DNA from: an uncultured Lachnospiraceae bacterium
Lineage (GTDB): Bacteria > Bacillota > Clostridia > Lachnospirales > Lachnospiraceae
DNA: 64,000 nt
Direction: 5' to 3'
Assembly: GCA_948794795.1 (NCBI GenBank)
Contig: CAQGLR010000007.1
Span: 1 to 64,000, forward strand
Shown here: in pieces, positions 1 to 8,694 of the stretch
How the letters are laid out: every line of letters starts with the position of its first letter
Numbering within the stretch: position 1 is the stretch's first letter
Translations under genes and position numbers: made by a program
Notes under the pieces: generated by a model
Told to the model about the DNA's origin: nothing
Databases searched by the model: none
The model's input: the letters and a program-made list of their open reading frames with translations, nothing else

Positions 1-60
1 GAAACTTATTAACAAGTACTCTTGATTGAGTACACCATTATTATACTAGGAGGTGGAGTA

Positions 61-384
61 ATGGGTGGTTCTTATGTAGTAAATGGGGCAAAGGTAAGCT
101 GCAGCATGGGTTCAGTTGAAGTACCTCTGCGTACAACCCCAGGGCGGAGTGTGAAACTTAGGGGAAAGGACAGGGCAAATATAGCAGACTGTATACCGCT
201 TGTCAATGTTGGACCTTTTGGTGTATGCAAGACAACTACAATGCCATGTGTGCCAGCATGTGCCATGTGGCTGAATGGCAAGAATGATGTGCTGGTAAAT
301 GGCATGCCAGCACTGCTTGATAAATCTAAGGCAATCTGTCCTGTAGGTGCAGGAATACTTAAAATAGAAGATGACGGGCAATAA
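61..384 (+). CDS. DUF4280 PAAR-like spike-tip protein
   Basis: A 107-residue protein opening with the VNGAKVSCSMGS pattern, then ANIADCIPLVNVGPFGVC and PCVPACAMW, the conserved layout of DUF4280 (PAAR-like) proteins that cap VgrG spikes of contractile injection systems. Several cysteines may bind metal or brace the fold. The ATG at 61 is preferred over earlier in-frame codons because AGGAGGTGG lies just upstream. It heads a same-strand run with a small chaperone-like gene, vgrG and a Hint toxin, which supports a role in loading or capping the injected spike. Family assignment is by motif; the injection role is inferred from family and context. Confidence 0.88.
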   Translation: MGGSYVVNGAKVSCSMGSVEVPLRTTPGRSVKLRGKDRANIADCIPLVNVGPFGVCKTTTMPCVPACAMWLNGKNDVLVNGMPALLDKSKAICPVGAGILKIEDDGQ

Positions 385-434
385 AAAGATTATGTTACAA
401 AAAATATGGCATATGCAGGTTAGGAGACCCAGAT

Positions 435-1007
435 ATGAAGGAATATGGAGATGAAGGCTTTATAGCCCTTCTGCGTGAAGGACGTGCAGAAGCAAAGAAG
501 GATATAAGGAAAGGAAAAGTCCTGGCAGATGGCCAGGTGCTTGAATTCAGGGAGAGGGAAATTATTAAAAAGATGTTATGGATGTGGCTTCCAGATGGCT
601 TTGGTCCATTAAGCGGGGAGATGGCAAGGCTTAAATATCCTAATGAGAACAGGCCGGATATAATTTATACCAATCCTGGGACAACAATAAATGTTACATT
701 TTCCCATAAGACAGACCGGCTTGAAGAAGGACAGGAAGAAGAAATACGTGACTATATGGGAGAGATAGTGCAGAGGCTGCACCCGTCTTCTGGAATTATA
801 GAGAAAAACACAGCAGAAGCAGAAAACTGCAGGCTGGCATGGTTTGATTTTGTAACGCCAGCTATTGATACAGATATTTACAATATAATGTTTTTTACAT
901 CTTTACAAGGACGGCTGCTGATGGGCGGCTGTAACTGCCTGGATGAAGATAAAGATGTATGGAAGGAACTTTTTGTGCAGATGCTTGGGACTGTACGTTC
1001 TGCCTGA
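435..1007 (+). CDS. Hypothetical protein of injection-system cluster, possible effector chaperone
   Basis: A 190-residue protein with no signal peptide or membrane segment. From about residue 50 the pattern MWLPDGFGPL, KYPNENRPDIIYTNPG and the ending GGCNCLDEDKDVWKELFVQML recalls the small Mog1/PsbP-like (DUF1795-type) proteins found beside VgrG effectors, some of which act as effector chaperones. That resemblance is my reading of layout, not a confirmed match. It sits 50 bases after the PAAR-like gene and 41 bases before vgrG, so the three are probably one transcript. A TAGGAGA site precedes the ATG. Confidence 0.6.
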   Translation: MKEYGDEGFIALLREGRAEAKKDIRKGKVLADGQVLEFREREIIKKMLWMWLPDGFGPLSGEMARLKYPNENRPDIIYTNPGTTINVTFSHKTDRLEEGQEEEIRDYMGEIVQRLHPSSGIIEKNTAEAENCRLAWFDFVTPAIDTDIYNIMFFTSLQGRLLMGGCNCLDEDKDVWKELFVQMLGTVRSA

Positions 1008-1048
1008 TAATGGCAGTGCGGCAGGGTACTGGAAGGAGTGGATACCAT

Positions 1049-2887
1049 ATGGAACTGCAGGAAGTGGGAAGATATGAGGTGGAGCCGTTTGCGCTAGAAC
1101 GCATCCTTGAGCTGCATCTTACAAAGAAGGTTAATGAACATGCAAGGTTAAGTATACGTGGTGTGCTGAAAGAGGGCGGAGAAGCAGGGCTTGTTGATGA
1201 TGACTGGGACGAAAAGGCAATAACCCTTAAAGAGGAAGGGAAGACTTTGTTCTGCGGCGTGGCTTCTGGCATTGGCGTAGTCTGTGAAAACGGGGTTTAT
1301 TACCTGGAAGCAGAAGCAGTATCATGGACAATAAAACTTGACCTGGAGAAGAAGAAACGTTCTTTCCAGGAAAAGGGGTTAAGCTATAAAGACATTGCTG
1401 AAAAGCTTGCAAAAGAAGCAAGTGGTAAAGCAGAGTGTAATGCCCCAGAGAAGAAAGTTGGAAACCTGCTGCTTGAATACAGGGAAACAGACTGGGAATT
1501 TTTAAAACGTCTTGCATCACACAGCAACAGTGTTCTTGTACCAGACCCTAAAAGTAAAAAGCCAGAGTTTGCATTTGGTGTGAAGAAGGGTGAAGAGTAT
1601 AAGGATGATGTGGGTACTGGTGGTGACTTTGCCATAAGGAAAAAGGTAGCAAGGTACAGGAAGATGTCACAGTGTGAAGGACTTTCATATGAAGAAAAGG
1701 ATGCAACAGAATACACCCTGGATACAGACCATGCTGCTTTTGAAATAGGTGATATGGTAAAACGGGACGGGAAAGAACTGTATGTAAAGGAAGTGGACAT
1801 AAAGCTGGATGAATCCGTTTTTAGCTGCCGTTACGGGCTTACAACTAAGAAAGGGCTTTCTGTAAAAAAGGCCAGCCACCCATATGCCAGCGGGCTTACA
1901 CTGGATGGCACTGTGTTAAAAGCAGAAGGGGATACAGTAAAAGTGCACCTTGCCATTGATGACAGCCAGGATGAGGGCAAGGCATACCCGTTCCCTTACG
2001 CAACAGGTTATTCCGCAGAAGGGCATACAGGATGGTATGTAATGCCTGAGAAAGGTGACACTGTCCAGATAGTATTCCCTACAGAGGATGAGAACCAGGC
2101 ATATGCGGTGCAGTCGGTAAGGAAAGAGGATACAGACAAGACAGCAGACCCAGAAGTAAAGTACCTGCGTACACCAAATGGCAAAGAAATCAAGCTTGAC
2201 AAGGAAGAAATACTTATTACGGCCAATGATAATGTTACTTATATAAAGATAAACGAAAAAAGTGGCGTGGAGATTATTACAGACAAAGCGGTACAGGTAA
2301 CAAGCGGCGGAAGTGTTACAGTAAACAGCGGTGACCAGATTTCCATGACAAGTGCAAATGATTTCAGTATTAATGCAGGCAAGAATTTATCTGTTACAGC
2401 AGCAGATTCCATTACAATGACATGCCGTGAAAACAGCATGAAGTTTGAAACACCATCAACTGGAATTGAAATGTCTGCAACAAAGCCTGTAAAAGTAACA
2501 GGCGGTGACACCATAGACATAACAAGCAAAGGGAAGTTTACAGCAAAATCAAGCAATGAATTCCAGATTACTGCAGACCAGAAGCTTGAAACGGAGTCAA
2601 AACAGACACTGGAAATCAAGTGCAAAGACAATGAAGTAAAGCTTGAAAGCGGCGGCAAGGGTGTGGACATATCATCTGGCAAGGCAATTTCTGTAGACGG
2701 TAAAAATACCCTGGATATAAAGAGTGCAAAGAAAATGAATATTTCGTCCTCACAGGATGTAGAGGTATCTGCAGGAAAGAAAATGTCACTGTCTGCATCA
2801 AGCAAATTTGAACAGGAATGCAGCGGAAGTTCCATAAAACTTGATGGCAATATTGACATGAAGGCAAAGCTGATAAAAGAGAATTAA
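1049..2887 (+). CDS. VgrG-like spike protein (phage gpD/gp5-like)
   Basis: About 612 residues. Residues 1-290 look like the gp27/late-control-D base (LLEYRETDWEFLKRLASHSN is typical). About 300-380 form the gp5 OB fold (GDTVKVHLAIDD, GWYVMPEKGDTVQIVFP, ENQAYAVQSVR). About 400-610 are repeats of VTVNSGDQISMTSAND type, expected to form a triple-stranded beta needle. The ATG at 1049 is chosen because GGAAGGAG lies upstream and it avoids overlapping the previous gene. A toxin gene follows after 51 bases, so the spike probably carries or docks that effector. Pieces of this gene recur as scars at 5316, 7578, 11141 and 13966. Confidence 0.9.
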   Translation: MELQEVGRYEVEPFALERILELHLTKKVNEHARLSIRGVLKEGGEAGLVDDDWDEKAITLKEEGKTLFCGVASGIGVVCENGVYYLEAEAVSWTIKLDLEKKKRSFQEKGLSYKDIAEKLAKEASGKAECNAPEKKVGNLLLEYRETDWEFLKRLASHSNSVLVPDPKSKKPEFAFGVKKGEEYKDDVGTGGDFAIRKKVARYRKMSQCEGLSYEEKDATEYTLDTDHAAFEIGDMVKRDGKELYVKEVDIKLDESVFSCRYGLTTKKGLSVKKASHPYASGLTLDGTVLKAEGDTVKVHLAIDDSQDEGKAYPFPYATGYSAEGHTGWYVMPEKGDTVQIVFPTEDENQAYAVQSVRKEDTDKTADPEVKYLRTPNGKEIKLDKEEILITANDNVTYIKINEKSGVEIITDKAVQVTSGGSVTVNSGDQISMTSANDFSINAGKNLSVTAADSITMTCRENSMKFETPSTGIEMSATKPVKVTGGDTIDITSKGKFTAKSSNEFQITADQKLETESKQTLEIKCKDNEVKLESGGKGVDISSGKAISVDGKNTLDIKSAKKMNISSSQDVEVSAGKKMSLSASSKFEQECSGSSIKLDGNIDMKAKLIKEN

Positions 2888-2938
2888 GCATGCACCAGGG
2901 GATGTAACAGAAGGATAAAGCAGGAGGAGGTGGTTAAT

Positions 2939-4120
2939 ATGGGCTTTCTAAGTGGTATAACATCCTTTGTAAAGGAACATTCAGATGTTATCCATGGTGT
3001 CCTGGATGTGGCAGGGTTTATACCAGGTGTAGGTGCAGTGGCAGACCTTGCAAATGCGGGGCTCTATGCCGCTGAGGGTAACTGGCTTGATGCAGGGTTA
3101 AGCCTGGCATCTGCAGTCCCTGGTATTGGTGATACAATAGCACTGGCTAAGAAGTCAGGAAAGGCTTTAAAAGGCTTAAAAGGTTTAAAGGGCTTAAAAG
3201 GGTTCAATGCACTGGACAAAGCAAAGGGTATGAAGTCACTTTTTGGTGCACTGAAAGGCAAGGCAAAAACAGGGGCATCAAAAGTAAAGGGCTGGCTGAA
3301 AAACAGGAAAGAGGCTTTTAAAAATATTAAAAAGAGGCTTAAAGGTGAATGTGTTAACGGAAGGTGCTTTACTGGTGATACATTAGTTTATACAAGGCAT
3401 GGATATAAAACTATAAAGGAAATACAAAAGGGTGACGAAGTATATTCAAGGAATGCAGAAACTGGTGAAACAGGGTTTAAAGAAGTGGAGGAAGTATTCT
3501 GCACAACAGCACATACAATTTACCATGTATGGATAGATGGGAAGGAGGAGATTAAAACAACAGCATACCATCCTGTTTATGTAGAAGGACAGGGATGGGT
3601 GACAGCTATTAACCTGCGTGAAGGTGATGCCATAGAAACAGTGGAAGGGATGGCTTGTATAACTAAGATTGTAAAAGAAAGGCATGAAGAGCCAGTAACA
3701 GTGTATAACTTCCATGTAAAAGAGTGGGCGTCATACTTTGTAGGGGAAGTAAGGGTTTATGTACATAATGGCAAAGTGCATGGTTCAAAAAAAGTATTGG
3801 GAGGTAGTTTTAAAGATGTTGATGCTGGCAGGGGAGCTAATGAAGTGGGACATCATTTTCCGCAGAATGCCTATATGAGAGAATTAGGAGTAGAAAGGAA
3901 TAAAGGACCAGCGTTATTAATGACTAAAGAAGATCATGCATTGACTAGAACTTATAGAGGAAGAGGAAAGAAAACAATGAAAGCGGATAGTAATTTAAAT
4001 GCAAGACAAAGAATGGTGTTAGATATAATTGATATTCGCAAAAAATTTGGAAAAAAATACGATAAAGGAATAAGAGAGGCAATAAAGTATGCCAAGACGT
4101 TACCAGAATTTAAAAAGTAA
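2939..4120 (+). CDS. Polymorphic toxin: N-terminal trafficking region, Hint domain, HNH-like toxin tip
   Basis: About 393 residues. Residues 20-60 are glycine-rich and hydrophobic (VAGFIPGVGAVADLANAG), followed by KGLKGLKGLKG repeats. A Hint autoprotease domain runs from CFTGDTLVYTRHGYKTI to VRVYVHN, with a first cysteine, TAYHPV and the terminal HN expected for self-cleavage. The tip after VHN contains NEVGHHFPQNA and KEDHALTRTY, resembling GHH/HNH (Endo VII-like) nuclease toxins. The start is the ATG behind AGGAGGAGGTGG. Cleavage would release the nuclease after delivery by the VgrG spike. Nuclease activity is inferred. The upstream three quarters are shared with the broken copy at 5472-6693. 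Confidence 0.85.
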   Translation: MGFLSGITSFVKEHSDVIHGVLDVAGFIPGVGAVADLANAGLYAAEGNWLDAGLSLASAVPGIGDTIALAKKSGKALKGLKGLKGLKGFNALDKAKGMKSLFGALKGKAKTGASKVKGWLKNRKEAFKNIKKRLKGECVNGRCFTGDTLVYTRHGYKTIKEIQKGDEVYSRNAETGETGFKEVEEVFCTTAHTIYHVWIDGKEEIKTTAYHPVYVEGQGWVTAINLREGDAIETVEGMACITKIVKERHEEPVTVYNFHVKEWASYFVGEVRVYVHNGKVHGSKKVLGGSFKDVDAGRGANEVGHHFPQNAYMRELGVERNKGPALLMTKEDHALTRTYRGRGKKTMKADSNLNARQRMVLDIIDIRKKFGKKYDKGIREAIKYAKTLPEFKK

Positions 4121-4214
4121 AAATTTGTGCATTAAATACATAGAGTTTTTAGTATTTATAGATTAAGTTTTCAGGTAGTATGGGAGGGGATATGGCTTTA
4201 AATTGTTTTATTGA

Positions 4215-4370
4215 AGGTGTAAATAATTTTGTGTCTTTGGAACATGGTGTTTTCTGGTTTCCAATATTAGTAATTACTAAAATTTTCAGTATATAAAAGG
4301 CTTCGTGAGCTCTGTCCACACTTGGTTTCAAGAATAAGACTAAAATGCAAAGGCACAAAATTCAGAACAC
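4215..4370 (+). repeat. Direct repeat copy 1 in the gap after the toxin
   Basis: The 439-base stretch 4121-4559 has no convincing gene. Within it, GTGTAAATAATTTTGTGTC and the following 140 or so bases recur, diverged, at 5157-5305, including AATAAGACTAAAATGCAAAG versus AATAAGATTAAAATGCAAAG. The two copies bracket the immunity gene at 4560-5027, so this segment was probably duplicated when the second toxin copy arose. No hairpin or coding signal was seen in it. Confidence 0.7.
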
Positions 4371-4559
4371 TACTTTTTTAGTCTTTATGGTATGTTAAAA
4401 ATCTTTGGTGTATTTTTCTGTTATATGAATATGGGTTTTTATATTTGAAATTTGTGCAGAAGTATTTACAAAAGCTGTTTTTTTATGATTTGAAAGCTAC
4501 AGAATACAAGGGTTGGAGAACACAAGAAACTATTTTTACAGAAAGGTGGATTTATAAGT

Positions 4560-5027
4560 ATGGATTTAATAGAGTTAATTAATAAGTATAAAAATAAAAT
4601 TTGGGATGATAGTATTCTTATAGAATATGATTTGTTTTTTAATAATTCGTTTAAAGAAAATTGCAAGTTTGTATTTGATGATAATAAAAAACTAAAAGAA
4701 TTAAATGATGTAATTTTAGAGATAAAGAAAATAGATAAAAATGCAGAAATATATGTGAATACATATGGAATAAATTTTGAGAATAAAAAGATATTTATTT
4801 ATGCAGATACATTGTGGATTGATACGATAGTTAAATTGGATGAAATGTTTAATATTTTTAGAGATTTTTCTGAAATAGAACCAAGTGATATTGTGTCATT
4901 AGATATAAATGAAACAATAGATGGAACTGTGTCGTTGGTATTCTCATTAGATGGAAGGATAGAAGATTATGAGTCATTTATTAGAAATAGAAGATTAAGT
5001 AAAATTAAGAGTTTATATTGGGATTAA
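4560..5027 (+). CDS. Putative immunity protein for the upstream HNH-like toxin (family 155aa-A)
   Basis: 155 residues, acidic and lysine-rich, starting MDLIELINKYKNKI and ending RLSKIKSLYWD, with no membrane segment. The family is not recognised. It is the first gene after the Hint toxin, the position where cognate immunity genes lie. A close paralog occurs at 17560-18015, with matching flanks, and an internally deleted third copy at 39024-39194. An AAAGGTGG site precedes the ATG. Immunity is inferred from position and duplication pattern only. Confidence 0.7.
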   Translation: MDLIELINKYKNKIWDDSILIEYDLFFNNSFKENCKFVFDDNKKLKELNDVILEIKKIDKNAEIYVNTYGINFENKKIFIYADTLWIDTIVKLDEMFNIFRDFSEIEPSDIVSLDINETIDGTVSLVFSLDGRIEDYESFIRNRRLSKIKSLYWD

Positions 5028-5156
5028 TAGTATATTTATTAAGAAACATAAACTTACAACTTTTATAAATGAAATTCCTGTTGCGTAATCAGTTGTTTTA
5101 AGATATTCATAATAGAAGTTGGTTTTATAGTGTCTTAGATATTATTCGGGAAAATA

Positions 5157-5305
5157 AGGGTGTAAATAATTTTGTGTCTTTGGGAACATAGTATTTTCTG
5201 ATTTTCAATATCAGGAATTTCTAAAATTTACAGTACCCAAAAGTCTTCATGGATTTCTGAATAAGATTAAAATGCAAAGATACAAAATTTAGAATACTAC
5301 AGAGA
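5157..5305 (+). repeat. Direct repeat copy 2
   Basis: Diverged second copy of the segment at 4215-4370, beginning GTGTAAATAATTTTGTGTC. It lies immediately before a vgrG 3' scar and the broken second toxin gene, marking a duplicated junction. Confidence 0.7.
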
Positions 5306-5315
5306 AAGGAAGAAT

Positions 5316-5420
5316 ATGTCATTGTTTGCATCAAGCAAATTTGAACAGGAATGCAGCGGAAGCTCCATAAAACTGGATGGCAATATTGGTATGAAGGCAA
5401 AACTGATAAAAGAGAATTAA
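5316..5420 (+). pseudogene. vgrG 3'-end scar
   Basis: A 35-codon fragment reading MSLFASSKFEQECSG and ending KLIKEN-stop, nearly identical to the last 35 codons of the vgrG at 1049-2887. The bases after the stop (CCAGGGGATGTAACAGAAGG) also match those after the intact vgrG, so the vgrG-toxin junction was copied as a block. It is in frame but far too short to function. Confidence 0.88.
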
Positions 5421-5471
5421 GCAAGTACCAGGGGATGTAACAGAAGGATAAAGCAGGATAAGTTGTTAATA

Positions 5472-6693
5472 TGGGCTTTCTAAGTGGTATAACATCCTTT
5501 GTAAAGGAACATTCAGATGTTATCCATGGTGTCCCTGGACGTGGCAGGGTTTATATCGGGTGTAGGTGCAGTGGCAGACCTGGCAAATGCCGGTCTCTAT
5601 GCCGCTGAGGGTAACTGGCTTGATGCAGGGTTAAGCCTGGCATCTGCAATACCTGGTATTGGTGATACAATAGCACTGGCTAAGAAATCGGGAAAGGCTT
5701 TAAAAGGTTTAAAGGGCCTAAAAGGTTTAAAAGGGTTCAATGCACTGGACAAAGCAAAGGATATGAAGTCACTTTTTGGTGTACTGAAAGGCAAAGCAAA
5801 AACAGGGGCATCAAAAGTAAAGGGCTGGCTGAAAAATCCCAAAGAGGCTTTTAATAATATTAAAAAATGGCTCAAAGGTGAATGTGTTAATGGAAGGTGC
5901 TTTACTGGCGATACATTAGTTTATACAAGGCATGGATATAAAACTATAAAGGAAATACAAAAGGGTGACGAAGTATATTCAAGGAATGCAGAAACTGGTG
6001 AAACAGGGTTTAAAGAAGTGGAGGAAGTATTCTGCACAACAGCACATACAATTTACCATGTATGGATAGATGGGAAAGAGGAGATTAAAACAACGGCATA
6101 CCATCCTGTTTATGTGGAAGGACAGGGATGGGGGACAGCTATTAACCTGCGTGAAGGTGATGCCATAGAAACAATGGACGGGATGACCTGTATAACTAAG
6201 ATTGTATAAAGAAAGACATGAAGAGCCAGTACCAGTGTATAACTTCCATGTAAAAGAGTGGGCGTCATACTTTGTAGGGGAAATAAGGGCTTATGTACAT
6301 AATAGTAGAACAAAAACACATGGAGAAGTTAAAGAAGTTATAAAAGAATTTGATATTGTCAATTATAGTGATAAAATTACAGGAATAAAAAATCATCATG
6401 CTGTTTTAGATGTGTGGGCAACTAATAATATAAAAGGATATAAATCAAGAGCAAGTAAATCAACATCTATAGCACTAACTAAAGAACATCATGCAATGAC
6501 AAAAGCAGTTTATAGAGATTGGCTGTTTGAAAAAACAGGAAAAAAGGTAGGAGGGAAAATTAATTGGAAAAATATATAACTAAGAGAAATACAATCATTA
6601 TCAGAGAGAATGTTTGATGCAGCAAATGTACCAGTATCAGCAAGAAAAAAATATTATAATGAATTTAATAGTTATATTTATAATTTAAAATAG
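5472..6693 (+). pseudogene. Broken second Hint toxin (two frameshifts and an in-frame stop)
   Basis: Closely matches the toxin at 2939-4120 from its ATG through the Hint domain. One extra base near 5534 (GTCCCTGGACG against GTCCTGGATG) shifts the frame after about 20 codons. An extra T near 6207 (ATTGTATAAAG against ATTGTAAAAG) breaks it again inside the Hint domain. The different tip has KNHHAVLDVWA and KEHHAMTKAV, again an HNH-like histidine pattern. It is then cut by TAA at 6577-6579, though the same frame continues to TAG at 6691-6693. The ribosome site is also degraded compared with copy 1 (AGGATAAGTTG against AGGAGGAGGTGG). Probably inactive. Confidence 0.85.
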
Positions 6694-6706
6694 ACAGGAG
6701 GTAAAG

Positions 6707-7195
6707 ATGTATATTTTGGAATTAATTAATGAAATTAAAAATTCAAAGGACTGTTTTATTTATCCGCCTTGTGGAATTCCAGTAATAGGTGAAAATGTTA
6801 AATTACCAAGTGATTTAAAAAAATTTTATGAAGTATGTGGAGGTATTGATTTGTTCAAAAATAAACAGTATGGATTTGAAATTGTTAAACCTAAAGAATT
6901 TGTGCTGGCTAACCCACTTATTATTGGAGAACTTTGTGAAGAAGATATTTCATCAAAATGGTATATTATTTGTAAAGATAGTGAAGATAATTATATTACT
7001 ATTGATTTATGTAAAGAGAAAAATGGGAGATGTTATGATAGTTTTTGGGATAGGCATGGAGTAGTTGGTGAATGTTCAGTTATTGCAATAAGTTTTACAG
7101 AATTAATAGAAAGATTATTTAGAAGCAAGGGTAAAAGTTTATATTGGCTAGACGATAATTTTGAATATATAGGTGATGCATATGATGAACTTTAA
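6707..7195 (+). CDS. SUKH (SMI1/KNR4) immunity protein
   Basis: 162 residues. The segment ENVKLPSDLKKFYEVCGGIDLF is the diagnostic SUKH N-terminal pattern (LPxDLxxFYxxxGG), followed by a beta-rich acidic body. SUKH proteins neutralise nuclease and other polymorphic toxins by direct binding. It lies 13 bases after the broken HNH-like toxin, behind a strong ACAGGAGGT site, so it is probably that toxin's immunity gene, retained intact while the toxin decayed. A truncated relative lies at 16162-16416. Confidence 0.85.
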   Translation: MYILELINEIKNSKDCFIYPPCGIPVIGENVKLPSDLKKFYEVCGGIDLFKNKQYGFEIVKPKEFVLANPLIIGELCEEDISSKWYIICKDSEDNYITIDLCKEKNGRCYDSFWDRHGVVGECSVIAISFTELIERLFRSKGKSLYWLDDNFEYIGDAYDEL

Positions 7196-7340
7196 AATTA
7201 AACTAATGTATTTGATTTTGGCTGATTTTTATTAATAGTATAAGTTTAAAAGTTAAAATATGCATTAAATATTTGCTTGAAAAGTTGTTATGGTAAAATG
7301 TTATGAAATATCTGATTATTAATTGTAGCAAATTAAAGAT

Positions 7341-7481
7341 TTGTTTCCAAAGGAAAAAGCAGGATATTATCTTGTTACGGAGTCTTTTTGTAAATTTATA
7401 TTAAGTTTTGAAAAAAATACAATGGAATTATTTAATATTGATGATATAGAAATTGAGTTTGATGATGATTTTTTGGACTAA
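7341..7481 (+). pseudogene. Orphan C-terminal fragment of a small acidic protein
   Basis: An open frame without a plausible start codon, reading LFPKEKAGYYLVTESFC and ending IEIEFDDDFLD-stop. It is probably the tail of a lost immunity or toxin gene. It lies in the otherwise empty stretch 7196-7617. Confidence 0.5.
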
Positions 7482-7536
7482 TAAAATTATATATTTTAAA
7501 TAACAGTAATTTGAAATGTATTTAAAATGATCTGAA

Positions 7537-7617
7537 ATTGTAAATTATAATGATAAAATTGCAATAATAGAATTAAGGATACCAAATGGCACAGAAATCA
7601 AGTCTGGCAAAGAAGAC
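7537..7617 (+). pseudogene. Composite scar: toxin-tip fragment joined to a vgrG fragment
   Basis: Bases 7537-7577 can be read as IVNYNDKIAIIE, echoing IVNYSDKITGIKN in the tip of the broken toxin. The following bases (ACCAAATGGCACAGAAATCA) match vgrG around 2173-2210 and stop abruptly at the conjugative-element fragment. This marks one edge of that insertion. Confidence 0.65.
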
Positions 7618-7692
7618 TAGTTGCTTTGCGGTCAGTCCAAGCAACACCGTTTCCTTATAATTATCACTGTTTTTATTAATATCAATTACCAT
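7618..7692 (-). pseudogene. Truncated PrgI-like conjugation gene start
   Basis: On the minus strand, ATG at 7692 behind GAGGGA reads MVIDINKNSDNYKETVLLGL and ends shortly after TAKQ at the junction with the vgrG scar. This matches the opening of PrgI-family proteins of Gram-positive conjugative elements (INKD, YKE, FGL). Only about 25 codons remain. Confidence 0.6.
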
Positions 7693-7713
7693 ATTCCCTC
7701 ACTTTCTGACACA

Positions 7714-7752
7714 AAAAAAGGACTATCATGCTACGGCAATAATCCTTTTTCC
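7714..7752 (-). terminator. Hairpin terminator after the toxin-antitoxin pair
   Basis: AAAAAGGA and TCCTTTTT arms enclose about 17 bases, with A and T runs on either side. It could stop transcription in both directions and lies just past the PIN gene's end on the minus strand. Confidence 0.5.
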
Positions 7753-7769
7753 TATCCTGTTTTGTTTTA

Positions 7770-8175
7770 CTATACTGCTATCACACAGGATTCATTATAA
7801 AATGGAATCTTAGAATCATGTGTGACAAACTTCATTCCATCTGCTTTCGCTTGGGCAATCATAATCCGGTCAAAAGGATCATTATTCACCTGATGCTCAT
7901 TATGGAATACCAGCGTTTCCAATGCCCCTACATGCTTATCTGTAATTGGCAGCATCTGATACCCCATTTTTTCTGCACAGTTCCGATAATTTAGAACCAC
8001 TGAGCCAGATTTTATCCGGCTTTGACATATATTTGATTGTCGTTTCCCACACAGAGGCAGAACTATAGTAAACATCATTACCTGCATTCATAATCAAAAC
8101 CTTTGCCTGTTCCGGTAATTTAGGGTTATCATCCAATGCCCACAAAATAATGTGTGTATCTAATAACAGTTTCAT
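7770..8175 (-). pseudogene. PIN-domain (VapC-type) toxin with a frameshift
   Basis: Begins MKLLLDTHIILWALDD (first PIN aspartate). SVWETTIKY (glutamate), DPFDRIMIAQA and THDSK carry the remaining acidic residues of the RNase site. The frame breaks at the A6 run near 7968 (CAGAAAAAATGGGG): the first frame covers 8175-7936 and the second continues through HVGALETLVFHNEHQ to the end at 7770. Losing or gaining one A would restore a normal-length PIN protein of about 134 residues. It overlaps the antitoxin by four bases (ATGA). Either a pseudogene or a reversible slip. Confidence 0.8.
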
Positions 8176-8405
8176 TCCATCACTCCAAATATTTTAGCAA
8201 TTTCAGGGTTCATCTCGTCAAAATCATAATCGTCATCATACAGATTCTGCCCTTTGGCAATTCCAATCCTCTTTGTGATTGCCATATCCTTTTTTTCTTT
8301 AGTCTCAGGCTGCATGAAACGGTCTATCATTTCTAATAGAAATTGCAGATTTTCTTCCGAAAGCCCACTGATTTTCTGGACAATCTGGTCTTGTAATACT
8401 GACAT
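8172..8405 (-). CDS. Antitoxin partner of the PIN toxin
   Basis: A 77-residue acidic protein starting MSVLQDQIVQKISGLSEENL and ending DEMNPEIAKIFGVME. The helical N-terminus and acidic C-terminal tail resemble VapB/DUF2281-like antitoxins. The ATG at 8405 is preferred over the GTG nine bases upstream because AAAGGCGG is better spaced. Its stop overlaps the toxin start by four bases, the usual coupled arrangement. It would bind the PIN toxin and repress its own promoter. Confidence 0.72.
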   Translation of the reverse strand: MSVLQDQIVQKISGLSEENLQFLLEMIDRFMQPETKEKKDMAITKRIGIAKGQNLYDDDYDFDEMNPEIAKIFGVME

Positions 8406-8482
8406 ATTAAACACCGCCTTTCCTTCATAGAATTAACTGCTCCGGCTGTTTGTCTAAACATATTATACACAAATACAGCAGA

Positions 8483-8683
8483 CTATACAATTACAAATTC
8501 CTTTTTCAGATGTTTTGACAGTTTATTTTTCATACTATGGTAATAATGATAAATCTCCCCATCTGGTATCCAGATTCCAGCATCATCAATCTTACGGAAT
8601 ACATAATCCAGTATCATATTTTCCATTTGTTTATCCGGTATTTTTCCTGACTCCAGATAACATTTCCGATACGCTTCATACAT
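8483..8683 (-). CDS. Small hypothetical protein of a conjugative-element fragment
   Basis: 66 residues, MYEAYRKCYLESGKIPDKQ through KKEFVIV, with no recognised domain. It lies on the minus strand between a TrbL-like tail and the toxin-antitoxin pair, so it is probably cargo of the same integrative element. It may be only part of a larger lost gene. Confidence 0.45.
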   Translation of the reverse strand: MYEAYRKCYLESGKIPDKQMENMILDYVFRKIDDAGIWIPDGEIYHYYHSMKNKLSKHLKKEFVIV

Positions 8684-8694
8684 TTAAAGCTTCC

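Noticed and set aside
2239..2859. Long minus-strand frame opposite vgrG needle repeats
   Set aside because: Arises from the repetitive codon pattern of the needle; no ribosome site and serine/phenylalanine-rich translation.
3064..3261. Minus-strand FKPFKPFKP repeat frame
   Set aside because: It is the complement of the KGLKGLKG linker of the Hint toxin.
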